DNA of 64,000 nucleotides from JAPLDB01 sp038230515 (GTDB lineage: Bacteria; Bacteroidota; Bacteroidia; AKYH767-A; 2013-40CM-41-45). Position 1 is the first letter of the stretch; every line of letters starts with the position of its first letter. The stretch lies in assembly GCA_038230515.1 (NCBI GenBank), contig JBBRND010000003.1, positions 150,526-214,525 on the forward strand, in the 5' to 3' direction. A program made the position numbers and the translations under genes. The notes under the pieces were generated by a model. That model searched no databases. It saw only the letters and a list, made by a program, of their open reading frames with translations, and was not told the DNA's origin. This document shows, piece after piece, positions 45,008-53,871 of the stretch.

Positions 45008-46240
45008 ATGAAAATTCTTTACCTTACTTATGATGGGCTGAGTGATCCGCTAGGTCAATCACAAATTCTTCCGTACCTGATTCGACTCTCAAAGTTTGGT
45101 TTTGCAATCACAATCATCAGTTCGGAAAAAAAAAATAGCCAACACTCTATTCCCGAAATCAGGAGTTTGCTAAAGGCGAATAATATTGAGTGGCATTTTA
45201 TCGACTACACAAAAAAACCTCCCGTTATTTCCACTCTATACGATTGCATAAGAATTTTGCTTTTGAGCCGTAAATTATGTGCTACTCAAAAATTCTCAGT
45301 CGTGCATTGCAGAAGCTACATTCCCTCTCTTGTGGGAATGTATCTCAAAAAACATTTCAAGTTGAAGTTCATTTTCGACATGCGGGGGTTTTATGCCGAT
45401 GAAAGAATTGATGGCAGAATCTGGAGACAAAGCAAACTTATCTACCGCATTCTGTACAATTTCTTCAAGCGACAGGAGTTCAAATTTTTATGCAACGCTG
45501 ATTATACCATCTGCCTGACCGACAAAGCAAAAAAAGAACTTTTTTCGTGGAAAACTATAAAAGGACAACCGATTCCGATAAAAGTTATTCCTTGCTGTGC
45601 AGATGAGACGCTTTTTAATGCAAGAATTATTTTAGATGAAGTAAAAAAGCAGCTAAGAGAAAAACTGAAGTTAAGTAAAACAGATTTTTTGATGGTTTAC
45701 ACGGGAGCAATCGGTACATGGTACATGCTGGATGAAATGTTTGATTTCTTTAAGCGGCTTCTGATAAAAAAACCAAATGCAAAATTTCTTTTCATCACAC
45801 ATGAGAATCCTGAAAAAATTTTGCAAGTCTCAAAAGCAAAACAAATTTCTGAAGATCATATTCGCATCGTGAAGGCACAACATGCTGAAGTTCCGGCATT
45901 GCTTTCGCTCTGTGATATTGCAATTTTTTTTATTCGCCCTCTCTATTCGAAAATGGCGTCTTCCCCGGCCAAGCAAGCAGAGATTATGTACATGGAAATT
46001 CCGATCATCTGCAATTCGAATATCGGAGATTCAGACCGCATTATTCGGGAAGCTGAAGGAGGACTGGTGATACGTTCATTTACTGATGACGACTACGACT
46101 TTGCAATCAGCCAAATTCCGGAGTTACTAAAGAAGCCAAAAGAAATAATTCGGGAAACGGCATTACACTATTTTTCGCTCGAAAAAGGAGTAAAGAAATA
46201 TCGAGAAGTATATTCACAATTGGCCTCCAAAATTGATTAG
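45008..46240 (+). CDS. GT4-type glycosyltransferase (group 1)
   Basis: 410 residues, start MKILYLTYDGLSDPLGQSQI. The N-terminal Rossmann-like half has LPYLIRLSKFGFAITIISSE and VVHCRSYIPSLVGMYLKKHF, then FIFDMRGFYADERIDGRIWR. The C-terminal half has VIPCCADETLFN, LMVYTGAIGTWYMLDEM and the nucleotide-sugar loop SSPAKQAEIMYMEIPIICN, with the conserved E of the (E/D)x7E-type site. It probably transfers a sugar onto a lipid- or polysaccharide-linked acceptor at the inner membrane. It ends 1 nt before the rlmH stop, convergently. Confidence 0.9.
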   Translation: MKILYLTYDGLSDPLGQSQILPYLIRLSKFGFAITIISSEKKNSQHSIPEIRSLLKANNIEWHFIDYTKKPPVISTLYDCIRILLLSRKLCATQKFSVVHCRSYIPSLVGMYLKKHFKLKFIFDMRGFYADERIDGRIWRQSKLIYRILYNFFKRQEFKFLCNADYTICLTDKAKKELFSWKTIKGQPIPIKVIPCCADETLFNARIILDEVKKQLREKLKLSKTDFLMVYTGAIGTWYMLDEMFDFFKRLLIKKPNAKFLFITHENPEKILQVSKAKQISEDHIRIVKAQHAEVPALLSLCDIAIFFIRPLYSKMASSPAKQAEIMYMEIPIICNSNIGDSDRIIREAEGGLVIRSFTDDDYDFAISQIPELLKKPKEIIRETALHYFSLEKGVKKYREVYSQLASKID

Positions 46241-46241
46241 A

Positions 46242-46706
46242 CTAATCGTGATGATACGATTCGCCTTTTAAAATCGTCATTGAACGATAAACCTGCTCAA
46301 TGAGGATTAGCCTTATCATTTGATGTGTAAAAGTGAATTTTGAAAAAGCGAGAATCAATTTAGCTCTTTCTTTAAGAGCGGCATCAATTCCATAAGCACT
46401 TCCGATAACAAAAATAATTTTTGAGTAGGATTGGTTCATTGCTAGCTGAAGTTTTTTTGAAAAATCAACAGAAGAAAATTGCTTACCCTGTTCATCAAGA
46501 ATAACCAGAAAATCTTTGCTCGAAACTAATTTCAAAATCCTTCCTGATTCTTCTATTAATACCTTAGCCCGATCTTTTTCTATTGATAAGGGAATAATTT
46601 TTATTTCTGTTTTGCAATAATGATTTAACCTTCCTAAATAACTTTCAATTCCTGTTGCAAGGTATTTCTCATTTGTCTTCCCAATAAAAAAGAGCTCAAA
46701 TTTCAT
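46242..46706 (-). CDS. rlmH: 23S rRNA (pseudouridine1915-N3)-methyltransferase
   Basis: 154 residues, the usual length. It methylates pseudouridine 1915 in helix 69 of 23S rRNA using SAM. The SPOUT signatures are VILDEQGKQFSSVDFSKKL, then FVIGSAYGIDAALKERAKL, then FTHQMIRLILIEQVYRSMTI followed by LKGESYHHD. It is convergent with the GT4 gene and divergent from the DUF4783 gene. Confidence 0.96.
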   Translation of the reverse strand: MKFELFFIGKTNEKYLATGIESYLGRLNHYCKTEIKIIPLSIEKDRAKVLIEESGRILKLVSSKDFLVILDEQGKQFSSVDFSKKLQLAMNQSYSKIIFVIGSAYGIDAALKERAKLILAFSKFTFTHQMIRLILIEQVYRSMTILKGESYHHD

Positions 46707-46822
46707 TGTTTGAAACCATTCTGTTTGAAATACGTTCAGAAATTTAATTTTCTACCTTTACAAAGCACTATTAGCTGCCTGTTGGCTTGATTTTTGCAAA
46801 TTAAGCACATACAAAATTAGAA

Positions 46823-47209
46823 ATGAAATTCATCAGTACATTTTTACTTTTTATTTCAATTATTACCTCTGTAGTGGCAGTTGATACGTATGACGAAATT
46901 GCTTCCGCAATCCGTTCCGGTGATGCAAAGCAGGTCGCAACATATTTTAATCCGAAGGTTGATCTCACGATCGCAAACCAGGAGGATATGTACAGTAAAG
47001 CACAGGCAGAGCTTTTAGTCAAGGACTTTTTCTCAAAGAATCAACCCAAAACATTTACACTTGTTCACAAAGGTTCTTCAAAAGAAGGAACTTTATTTGC
47101 TGTCGGAACACTTACCTGTGCAAATGGAAAAACTTTTCGTACTTCCTTTGTAATAAAAACAGTTCAGGGAAAAAATATGATTCAGGAGTTGCGGCTTGAA
47201 AGCCAGTAG
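46823..47209 (+). CDS. DUF4783 family exported protein
   Basis: 128 residues with a signal peptide (FISTFLLFISIITSVVA). The body matches the NTF2-like DUF4783 family: DEIASAIRSGDAKQVATYFN, LTIANQEDMYSKAQAELLVK, then DFFSKNQPKTFTLVHKGSSK and IKTVQGKNMIQELRLES. The order DUF4783-nadC is one I recall as widespread in Bacteroidota. It ends about 100 bp before nadC and may be co-transcribed. Function unknown. Confidence 0.88.
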   Translation: MKFISTFLLFISIITSVVAVDTYDEIASAIRSGDAKQVATYFNPKVDLTIANQEDMYSKAQAELLVKDFFSKNQPKTFTLVHKGSSKEGTLFAVGTLTCANGKTFRTSFVIKTVQGKNMIQELRLESQ

Positions 47210-47311
47210 CAACGGAAAGAAATGTTGAAAACACTGTCTGTACTTGAGGGCGGTGTTTTTTATTTCTATCCTTTTCGAAAAAGTATCTTTACCGAAAATC
47301 AAAAGCAACTC

Positions 47312-48166
47312 ATGGAGAGTAGGTACGGATTGTCCGTGAAAGAATTTATTGAAAGAGCACTCAGTGAAGATGTAGGTGATGGAGATCACACTTCACTCTC
47401 AACAATAACAGAGGACTCAAAAAGCAAAGCCGTAGTAAAAGTAAAAGAGAATGGAGTGATTGCCGGATTAGTTCTGGCTGACCAGATTTTAAACCATGTT
47501 AATGAAGCTACTGTTGTAAAAGTTTTGGTAGGAGATGGGACTGAAGTGAAAGCAGGAGATGAAGTGATTCACATTGAAGGCAATACCCGATCTTTACTAA
47601 AAGCCGAACGATTGTTGCTAAATTGCATGCAGCGAATGAGTGGCATTGCCACCAAAACGCGTTCTATTGTAAAACTCATTGAAGGAACTTCAGCAAAAAT
47701 TCTTGATACAAGAAAGACAACTCCTAATTTTCGATTGTTCGAAAAATGGGCGGTTGAAATCGGTGGTGGTTTCAATCATCGTTTCGGATTGTATGACATG
47801 ATTCTGATAAAAGACAATCATGTGGATGCTTGCGGAGGAATTGAAATGGCGATTGATCATGCGAATGATTACCTGAAACGGTCAGGAAAAAATCTGAAGA
47901 TTGAAATTGAAACAAGAACTGTTGATGAGGTGAATAGAGTATTGAAACATGGAGGTGTTGACCGCATCATGCTTGATAATTTTTCAATTAACAATCTAAA
48001 GCAGGCGGTTGCATTGGTCAATCACCGGTTTGAAACGGAAGCATCAGGCGGAATCACTGAGGAAAATGTCCGCGCTGTTGCAGAAACCGGTGTTGATTTT
48101 ATTTCTGTCGGTGCACTTACTCACTCTTACAAAAGTTTAGACATTAGCATGAAGATTGTTTACTGA
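47312..48166 (+). CDS. nadC: Nicotinate-nucleotide pyrophosphorylase (quinolinate phosphoribosyltransferase)
   Basis: 284 residues from ATG 47312; the upstream ATG at 47222 adds 30 unconserved residues. It makes nicotinate mononucleotide from quinolinate and PRPP in NAD synthesis. Motifs are EDVGDGDHTSLSTI, LLLNCMQRMSGIATKTR, DTRKTTPNFRLFEKWAVEIG, HRFGLYDMILIKDNHV and the C-terminal HGGVDRIMLDNFS, then EASGGITEENVRAVAETGVD. brkB starts 1 nt after its stop. Confidence 0.95.
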   Translation: MESRYGLSVKEFIERALSEDVGDGDHTSLSTITEDSKSKAVVKVKENGVIAGLVLADQILNHVNEATVVKVLVGDGTEVKAGDEVIHIEGNTRSLLKAERLLLNCMQRMSGIATKTRSIVKLIEGTSAKILDTRKTTPNFRLFEKWAVEIGGGFNHRFGLYDMILIKDNHVDACGGIEMAIDHANDYLKRSGKNLKIEIETRTVDEVNRVLKHGGVDRIMLDNFSINNLKQAVALVNHRFETEASGGITEENVRAVAETGVDFISVGALTHSYKSLDISMKIVY

Positions 48167-48167
48167 T

Positions 48168-49130
48168 ATGAAAGTGGTGAGACGAAAAAACAGTTTTGTG
48201 AAAAGCGTTACGAAGAAGGTCGTGTTTTCCGCGCCAATACGTTCGGTTGTTACTTCTTCAAAGCGTGTGGCTCTTCCCGGATTTGAAGGAATACCTGTTT
48301 ACAATGTTCTCGATTTTTTCTTTACCGGAATTCAGCGCGGCTCCATTGTTACACGCGCGCAGTCACTTGCTTTCAGTTTTTTTCTTGCAATATTTCCGGC
48401 AACTATCTTTTTGTTTTCACTTATTCCATATATGCCGATTCACAATTTTCAGGATCAGCTATTATTACTGATTCAAAACTTTCTTCCGAAAAATGCATAC
48501 GAGTCAACGCGTGAAACAATTGAAGATATTATCAAGCACCAGCGGGGCGGTTTACTCTCTCTCGGTTTTGTCTTCGCTCTTTATTTTACCACGAATGGTT
48601 TTATGGCTCTGATGCGCGGCTTCAACAGTTCATATCACGAACAAGAGAAACGAACTCCGGCAAAACGCAGAACAGTCGCATTGATACTCACTCTTATTCT
48701 TTCCGTTCTTTTAATTGTTGCTACCACGTTGATTATCGGCAGCGAAGTTGCATTCAAATATTTAGTGCAGCAGCATATACTGAAAACAAAAACACAGGTA
48801 ATACTTATCCTGTTCGGAAAATGGATTGTGGTATTCGCTTTGTTCTTCTTCGCGATTTCATTCCTCTATTATTATGCACCCTCTGCGAAAAAAAAATGGA
48901 GATTTGTTTCAGCCGGCTCCACATTTGCAACAGTTCTTACAATTATGCTGTCAATCGGATTTGCTTTTTTTGTAAACAACTTCGGGCAATACAATAAAGT
49001 GTACGGTTCGATTGGAACCCTGATCGTGATCTTGCTCTGGATTTATTTTAATTCTCTCATACTTCTTCTCGGCTTCGAACTGAACGCAAGCATTGACATG
49101 GCAAAGAGTAAAGTATCGAGGCAATTCTGA
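48168..49130 (+). CDS. YihY/BrkB family integral membrane protein
   Basis: 320 residues from ATG 48168. It has six predicted membrane spans of the YihY/BrkB fold (AQSLAFSFFLAIFPATIFLF; LSLGFVFALYFTTNGFMALM; VALILTLILSVLLIVATTL; WIVVFALFFFAISFLYYYAP; GTLIVILLWIYFNSLILLLG with FELNA). Once called ribonuclease BN, the family is now regarded as membrane proteins of unclear role. The conserved RGFNSSYHEQEKR loop and YNKVYGSIGTLIV are present. It is in one operon with nadC. Confidence 0.9.
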   Translation: MKVVRRKNSFVKSVTKKVVFSAPIRSVVTSSKRVALPGFEGIPVYNVLDFFFTGIQRGSIVTRAQSLAFSFFLAIFPATIFLFSLIPYMPIHNFQDQLLLLIQNFLPKNAYESTRETIEDIIKHQRGGLLSLGFVFALYFTTNGFMALMRGFNSSYHEQEKRTPAKRRTVALILTLILSVLLIVATTLIIGSEVAFKYLVQQHILKTKTQVILILFGKWIVVFALFFFAISFLYYYAPSAKKKWRFVSAGSTFATVLTIMLSIGFAFFVNNFGQYNKVYGSIGTLIVILLWIYFNSLILLLGFELNASIDMAKSKVSRQF

Positions 49131-49154
49131 GGTGCGGATAACTAATATTTGCGA

Positions 49155-52100
49155 ATGAGAAAATCGGCAATGAGAAAACAGCTTTGTTTATTGACATTCC
49201 TTTTTGTCTGTCAGGTTTCTTTTTCTCAGCAAAACAATTTTTCTTTTTACAGAAGCAAGGAGAACTCCTTATATTGGAAAAACAGAAAACCTTTTGACGG
49301 ATATTGGCAGCAGGATGTTCATTACAATATCAAAGCAGAAGTAGATGACATGCAGGATGTGATTACCGGAAGAGAGGAATTAATTTATTGGAACAACTCT
49401 CCTGACACGCTTGCATACGTGTATTTCCATCTCTACCAAAATGCTTTTCAACCAGAATCTTACCTCGACAAACTTACTCTTGCAAACAGCACGCAAATAA
49501 AATACAGTAAGTGGGAGAGAGCGAAGAAAGGAACAGAAATAGAAAAAATCCAAACAAATGGTGTTGATCTCAACACGCAACTTGATAATACCATTCTGAA
49601 GGTTTATCTCATCCAACCTTTGCTTCCGAATGATTCAATTACGTTCAGTATTGATTTCAAAACATACTATGGCGAAGGCGGTGTGAGAAGACGGATGCAG
49701 TTATCTTCTTCATGGGGACACAAGCATTACAATGGTGCGCAGTGGTATCCGAAAATTTCTGTGTACGACCGCAAGTTCGGATGGACGGCTGATCAGCATC
49801 TCAACCGCGAATTTTATGGCGACTTCGGCTCGTTCGATGTGGAACTTACGTTTCCGAATATTTATGTGCTGGATGCAACAGGAGTTTTGCAGAATGAAAA
49901 AGAAGTTCTGCCTGATTCGCTCAGAAGAGTTCTTGACATCTCAAACTTTAAAGATAAACCGTTTGGTTTTCCGCCATCGCTTCCTATTATGCCTGATGAT
50001 ACAAAGAAGACATGGAAATATCATGCAGAGAATGTTCATGATTTTGCATTCACTGCCGACCCCACTTACCGGATAGGCGAAGTTGAGTGGAACGGAATAA
50101 AATGTGTCGCACTTGCTCAGGAATCACATGCATCTAAATGGCAGAATGCGGCTGAATATGCTGCGCGCATCCTTGAAGTATATTCAAAAGATTTCGGTAT
50201 GTATGAGTGGCCGAAAATTATTGTGAGCGATGCCAATGACGGAATGGAATACCCGATGCTTACAATGGATAGAGGCAGCGACCCCGGCTACCGCGATGTG
50301 CTTACGCATGAAATTGGACATCAATGGTTTTACGGAATGGTGGGAAACAATGAAACGTACCGTGCTTTTCTTGACGAAGGTTTCACACAGTTTATCGAAT
50401 CGTGGTGTGTTGAAAAGCTGGAAGGGCATTGGGGAGAGAATAAAAAATCAGGAAGCAAATATATTGACCGATACAAAGATTCCGTTTCAGTTCAATATCG
50501 AATAGCGCAAGGGCCTTATCTTAACGAAGCCGCGCGAGACAACGATGGTTTCCTCAACACACACTCTGATAATTTCAGCGGAGTTCTAAATCAGGGAGGT
50601 GGCTATCGAATGGTCTATTTCAAAACGGCAACAATGCTTTACGGCTTGCAGTATGTGCTCGGTGATTCACTTTTTCTTTCTGCCATGCAGCATTATTTTC
50701 AGCAGTGGAAATTCTGTCACCCTTATCCCGAAGATTTCCGCAACAGTATTATTCAGTTTACGCATGTTGATCTCAATTGGTTTTTTGATGAGTGGATGGA
50801 AACAAACAAGCGAATTGATTATTCGATTGAGAGCGTGAATAAAGGAAAGTCGAAAGATGATTTTACCGTTACTTTTAAACGCAAAGAGCGGATGCAGATG
50901 CCAATTGACTTTTCTGTTTTTGCAAATGATGGCAGCGTTTACAACTATCACATTCCGAACCGCGACTTCATAAAACACACTGATGCAACTGTTCTTCCAA
51001 AATGGTTTGGCTGGGATAAGCTGAATGAAAAATACTCTGCTTCAATACATATTCCGTCAGGCATTGATCGCATTCAGATTGATACAACATATCGTTTGGC
51101 AGACATCAATCTTCTCAACAACAACAAACCGCTTCCGGTCCGGTTAAAATTTGATTCGAAAGTCTTGAACTCCGCTGACTGGTATCATTACAACGTGCTA
51201 TGGCGGCCTGATGTGTGGTTTAATAATTATGACGGAGTGAAAGCTGGTGTGCATCTTGATGGCGACTACTTCAACTATTCACGTTTCTTCGATTTTAATT
51301 TCTGGATCAACACCGGTCTTGCGCAGCAAAAGGTTCCTGAACCGGCTTCGTTGAATGGACGCGATCCTTTTTCACTTACCTTTCTTTTCAAAACACCAAC
51401 AGAAAAAGTTTTTAAAAACTCTTCCATGTTTTTGAAGTCACGAATTGTGGATGGCTTGCAGCACTTCAGCGGTGGTGTTGACTGGAATTCAGTAAGCGGA
51501 AAAACAAAAATCGGAATGTCGTTTATTTCCGATTACAGAAAAAATGTGGATGCCCTCGGCTACCTTCTTTATCCGCAGGAGTGGGGTGTTGGCAGTTACG
51601 ACAATGTGGTGAAGACAGAACTCACGCAGTTTGTTTCGTATCCGCATGGCGATGATCTTATTTCTTTCTCCATTCGTAGCAGCAGCATCGGCAGCAATTA
51701 CAGTTATGCATATTTCAATTGCTCGCTCATTGATCATTATCACTTCGGGAAATTTACGCTCAACTCAAGAGCCGTCTTTCAGTATGGAACGGGTACTGAT
51801 TTTGCAAAAGAGTCATCGCTTTATCTTGCCGGTGCGAACAGCGAAGAACTGATGAGTGATAAGTTTACACGCTCACGCGCATTCGTTCCTGAAGAATGGC
51901 TTGGGTACGGTGCTTCAACAAATCACTTTCAGCAGAGTGGCGGATTAAATGTGAGAGGATATGCAGGATACCTCACCGCACAGGATGCTCATGACGGCAC
52001 GGTGCGCTTTATTTACCGCGGCACTTCAGGATATGCATTCAACGAAGAACTTGATATTTCAAAATTGATTCCGCTGCACCCGAAGTTTACGCGCAACTGG

Positions 52101-52247
52101 CTTTCTATGTCTCTTTATTTATTCAGTGATGCAGGCCTATCAATTACGATTTACCAAGCGAAAAACTTTTGTTCAGCGACATGCGCTCTGATGCCGGTAT
52201 CGGAATTACTGCAACGATTAAAAAATTCTTCTCTCTGCAAACGATAA
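49155..52247 (+). CDS. M1 family metallopeptidase, secreted, C-terminus lost to a frameshift
   Basis: About 1030 residues. The signal peptide is MRKQLCLLTFLFVCQVSFSQ (ATG 49155 or 49170). The zinc site is HEIGH at about residues 385-389 with the third ligand Glu 18 residues on (HEIGHQWFYGM then DEGFTQFIE). The substrate loop reads DGMEYPMLTM in place of GAMEN. It probably trims peptides from the N-terminus outside the cytoplasm. The C-terminal half (residues about 640 on) looks beta-rich. The frame ends in SLYLFSDAGL then a non-homologous tail. The next frame continues sensibly from about 52136 (PINYDLPSEKLLFSDMRSDA), so one base (probably a C in GGCCT) is missing. Confidence 0.9.
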   Translation: MRKSAMRKQLCLLTFLFVCQVSFSQQNNFSFYRSKENSLYWKNRKPFDGYWQQDVHYNIKAEVDDMQDVITGREELIYWNNSPDTLAYVYFHLYQNAFQPESYLDKLTLANSTQIKYSKWERAKKGTEIEKIQTNGVDLNTQLDNTILKVYLIQPLLPNDSITFSIDFKTYYGEGGVRRRMQLSSSWGHKHYNGAQWYPKISVYDRKFGWTADQHLNREFYGDFGSFDVELTFPNIYVLDATGVLQNEKEVLPDSLRRVLDISNFKDKPFGFPPSLPIMPDDTKKTWKYHAENVHDFAFTADPTYRIGEVEWNGIKCVALAQESHASKWQNAAEYAARILEVYSKDFGMYEWPKIIVSDANDGMEYPMLTMDRGSDPGYRDVLTHEIGHQWFYGMVGNNETYRAFLDEGFTQFIESWCVEKLEGHWGENKKSGSKYIDRYKDSVSVQYRIAQGPYLNEAARDNDGFLNTHSDNFSGVLNQGGGYRMVYFKTATMLYGLQYVLGDSLFLSAMQHYFQQWKFCHPYPEDFRNSIIQFTHVDLNWFFDEWMETNKRIDYSIESVNKGKSKDDFTVTFKRKERMQMPIDFSVFANDGSVYNYHIPNRDFIKHTDATVLPKWFGWDKLNEKYSASIHIPSGIDRIQIDTTYRLADINLLNNNKPLPVRLKFDSKVLNSADWYHYNVLWRPDVWFNNYDGVKAGVHLDGDYFNYSRFFDFNFWINTGLAQQKVPEPASLNGRDPFSLTFLFKTPTEKVFKNSSMFLKSRIVDGLQHFSGGVDWNSVSGKTKIGMSFISDYRKNVDALGYLLYPQEWGVGSYDNVVKTELTQFVSYPHGDDLISFSIRSSSIGSNYSYAYFNCSLIDHYHFGKFTLNSRAVFQYGTGTDFAKESSLYLAGANSEELMSDKFTRSRAFVPEEWLGYGASTNHFQQSGGLNVRGYAGYLTAQDAHDGTVRFIYRGTSGYAFNEELDISKLIPLHPKFTRNWLSMSLYLFSDAGLSITIYQAKNFCSATCALMPVSELLQRLKNSSLCKR

Positions 52248-52357
52248 AACCTTTTACACTTCGATGTGATTTCCCGTTGTGGCTGAACAGACCTCCGGCA
52301 GAGGAAGGAGATTTTGTAAGGTTCAGGTATGTGATTGGAGTGGGGAAAACTTTTTGA
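52136..52357 (+). pseudogene. Displaced C-terminal fragment of the M1 peptidase
   Basis: This segment, one frame away from the preceding gene, encodes PINYDLPSEKLLFSDMRSDA, then GIGITATIKKF and KPFTLRCDFPLWLNRPPAEE, then FVRFRYVIGVGKTF. The final pattern is how Bacteroidota M1 peptidases of this type end, to my recollection. Joining DAG at 52136 to PINYD needs one inserted base. It may be a real mutation or a sequencing/assembly error; the fragment has no own start or promoter. Confidence 0.7.
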
Positions 52358-52421
52358 TTGATCAACGAATAACGAATCTATTACGAATTAGCGAATAACA
52401 ATATTACCAACTCGTCACTTT

Positions 52422-53180
52422 ATGAAAAAGATTATTTTCCTCTTGATTATCTTCTCAGCAAAAGTATTTGCACAGACAAGTGATACACAGTTTCAGCAGG
52501 CGCTTGCACTGAAGAATCAAAATAAATTTGAAGATGCACTTCCGCTTTTTCAGCAGTTGCTGAAAAGTGATTCAGGAAATGTGGATTATCTCACCAACAC
52601 CAGTTTTCTGCTGAACAAACTAGGCAACAGGCAAAAAGAAGAGGCGGTTCGCCAGGATTATTTTCACCGCGCTGAATACTTCGCCAGGAAAGCGATTGCT
52701 GTTGATTCAAAAAATGCAGAGGCACATTACACCTACGCACTTGCCCTCGGCCGCATCAATGAGTTTGCAAGCAGCAAAACAAAGATTGCAAATGCAAAGG
52801 TAATCAAAACTGAATGTGACCTTGCTCTTAAACTGAATCCGAAACATGCGGGCACGTACCATATTCTTGGGAGGTGGCACCGCACCGTGGCAGGATTTAA
52901 TTTTATGGAGAAGGCAATGATCAATACTTTTTTTGGTGGAGTGCCTGAAGGTGGCTCCTACAAAGATGCCGTTGACTGTTTCAGCAAAGCAGTGCTGCTG
53001 GAACCCGATTATATGCTGCATAAATTTGAACTTGCCGAAACCTATTACGAGCGCGGAGAAGGTGACGACAACATCCTCTGCAAAATATGGTGCAAAAAAG
53101 TTTTAGAAATGACTCCGAAGGATGCCGATGATAAAGACACGATGGAGAAAGCAGGAAAGCTGCTGAAGAAGGTGGAGTGA
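52422..53180 (+). CDS. Exported TPR protein
   Basis: 252 residues with a signal peptide (MKKIIFLLIIFSAKVFAQ). About four TPR or regulator-of-microtubule-dynamics-like units follow: FQQALALKNQNKFEDALPLF, RAEYFARKAIAVDSKNAEAH, TYALALGRINEFASSKTKIA, HAGTYHILGRWHRTVAGFNF and KDAVDCFSKAVLLEPDYMLH. The ILGRWHR and FGGVPEGGSYKDA motifs are typical of RMD-type TPR proteins. Probably periplasmic; partner unknown. Arrays D and E lie directly after its stop. Confidence 0.85.
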   Translation: MKKIIFLLIIFSAKVFAQTSDTQFQQALALKNQNKFEDALPLFQQLLKSDSGNVDYLTNTSFLLNKLGNRQKEEAVRQDYFHRAEYFARKAIAVDSKNAEAHYTYALALGRINEFASSKTKIANAKVIKTECDLALKLNPKHAGTYHILGRWHRTVAGFNFMEKAMINTFFGGVPEGGSYKDAVDCFSKAVLLEPDYMLHKFELAETYYERGEGDDNILCKIWCKKVLEMTPKDADDKDTMEKAGKLLKKVE

Positions 53181-53223
53181 AACCGGGAGCATAGGCAAAA
53201 TGCATTGCCCGGGGAACTGCTAT

Positions 53224-53475
53224 TGAGTACTTCGTTTGTTGAACCAAGAACCTCCGAACCGCTGCTGAGTAGCTCGGAGCTACACCTGAGAACCTCGGAA
53301 CTACAACCGAGAAGCTCGATGCTAAACCTGAGAACTTCCGAGCTGCAACTTAGTAGCTCCGAGCTACACATGAGAACCTCGGAGCTACAACCGAGAAGCT
53401 CGGAGCTAGACTTGAGTACCTCCGAGCTGCAACCGAGTAGCTCGGAGCTACAACTGAGCACCTCGTTACATCGAA
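53224..53475. repeat. Tandem palindromic array D, exact 21-bp period, 12 copies
   Basis: Units start at 53224 and every 21 bp to 53455. The typical monomers are TGAGAACCTCGGAGCTACAA plus C and CGAGAAGCTCGGAGCTACAC plus C, which alternate as a 42-bp dimer. TAGCTCGGAGCTA is an odd-centred dyad. A minus-strand frame reads as heptads (SSELLGC then SSEVLKS), since 21 nt is seven codons, but no start context or conservation supports a gene. Confidence 0.92.
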
Positions 53476-53480
53476 AATTA

Positions 53481-53532
53481 GCTCAAAAACGCAACTAGCT
53501 TACTTTTTCGTTTAAATTGAGGGTTTTTAAAA
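53481..53532. repeat. 52-bp tail after array D (copy 1 of a direct repeat)
   Basis: It starts GCTCAAAAACGCAACT and ends AAATTGAGGGTTTTTAAAA. It matches 53872-53923 in 43 of 52 positions by hand alignment. It directly precedes array E. Confidence 0.8.
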
Positions 53533-53533
53533 C

Positions 53534-53850
53534 AACTTTCGGCAAGAGTTAGTTAACTCACGACTATTATTAACTAACTTTCGGCAAGAGTTAGTTAACT
53601 CACGACTATTATTAACTAACTTTCGTCAAGAGTTAGTTAACTCACGACTATTATTAACTAACTTTCGTCAAGAGTTAGTTAACTCACGACTATTATTAAC
53701 TAACTTTAGGCAAGAGTTAGTTAACTCACGGCTATTATTAACTAACTTTCGTGAAAAGTTAGTTAACTCACGGCTAATATTAACTAACTTTCGGCAAGAG
53801 TTAGTTAACTCACGACTATTCTTTGTTAACTTTCGTCAAAAGTTAATCAA
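53534..53850. repeat. Tandem palindromic array E, exact 42-bp period, 8 copies
   Basis: Units begin at 53534, 53576, 53618, 53660, 53702, 53744, 53786 and 53828. Each holds AACTTTCGGCAAGAGTTAGT, then TAACTCACGACTATTATTAA plus CT. The two halves are 21 bp each and match at 12 of 21 positions. GAGTTA-GT-TAACTC is a strong dyad, and AACTAACT with AGTTAGTT can form a longer stem across a 9-nt loop. One frame is open for over 120 codons but has no start codon. Confidence 0.93.
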
Positions 53851-53871
53851 CAAATGGAGATTTTCAGTTGA

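Noticed and set aside
53189..53215. GC hairpin CCGGG / CCCGG after the 52422-53180 gene as a terminator
   Set aside because: The loop is about 16 nt and no T tract follows.
53045..53461. Minus-strand 138-codon frame with heptads (SSELLGC) suggesting a coiled coil
   Set aside because: Most of it is array D and the rest is antisense to the real TPR gene. The heptad is a direct result of the 21-bp period.
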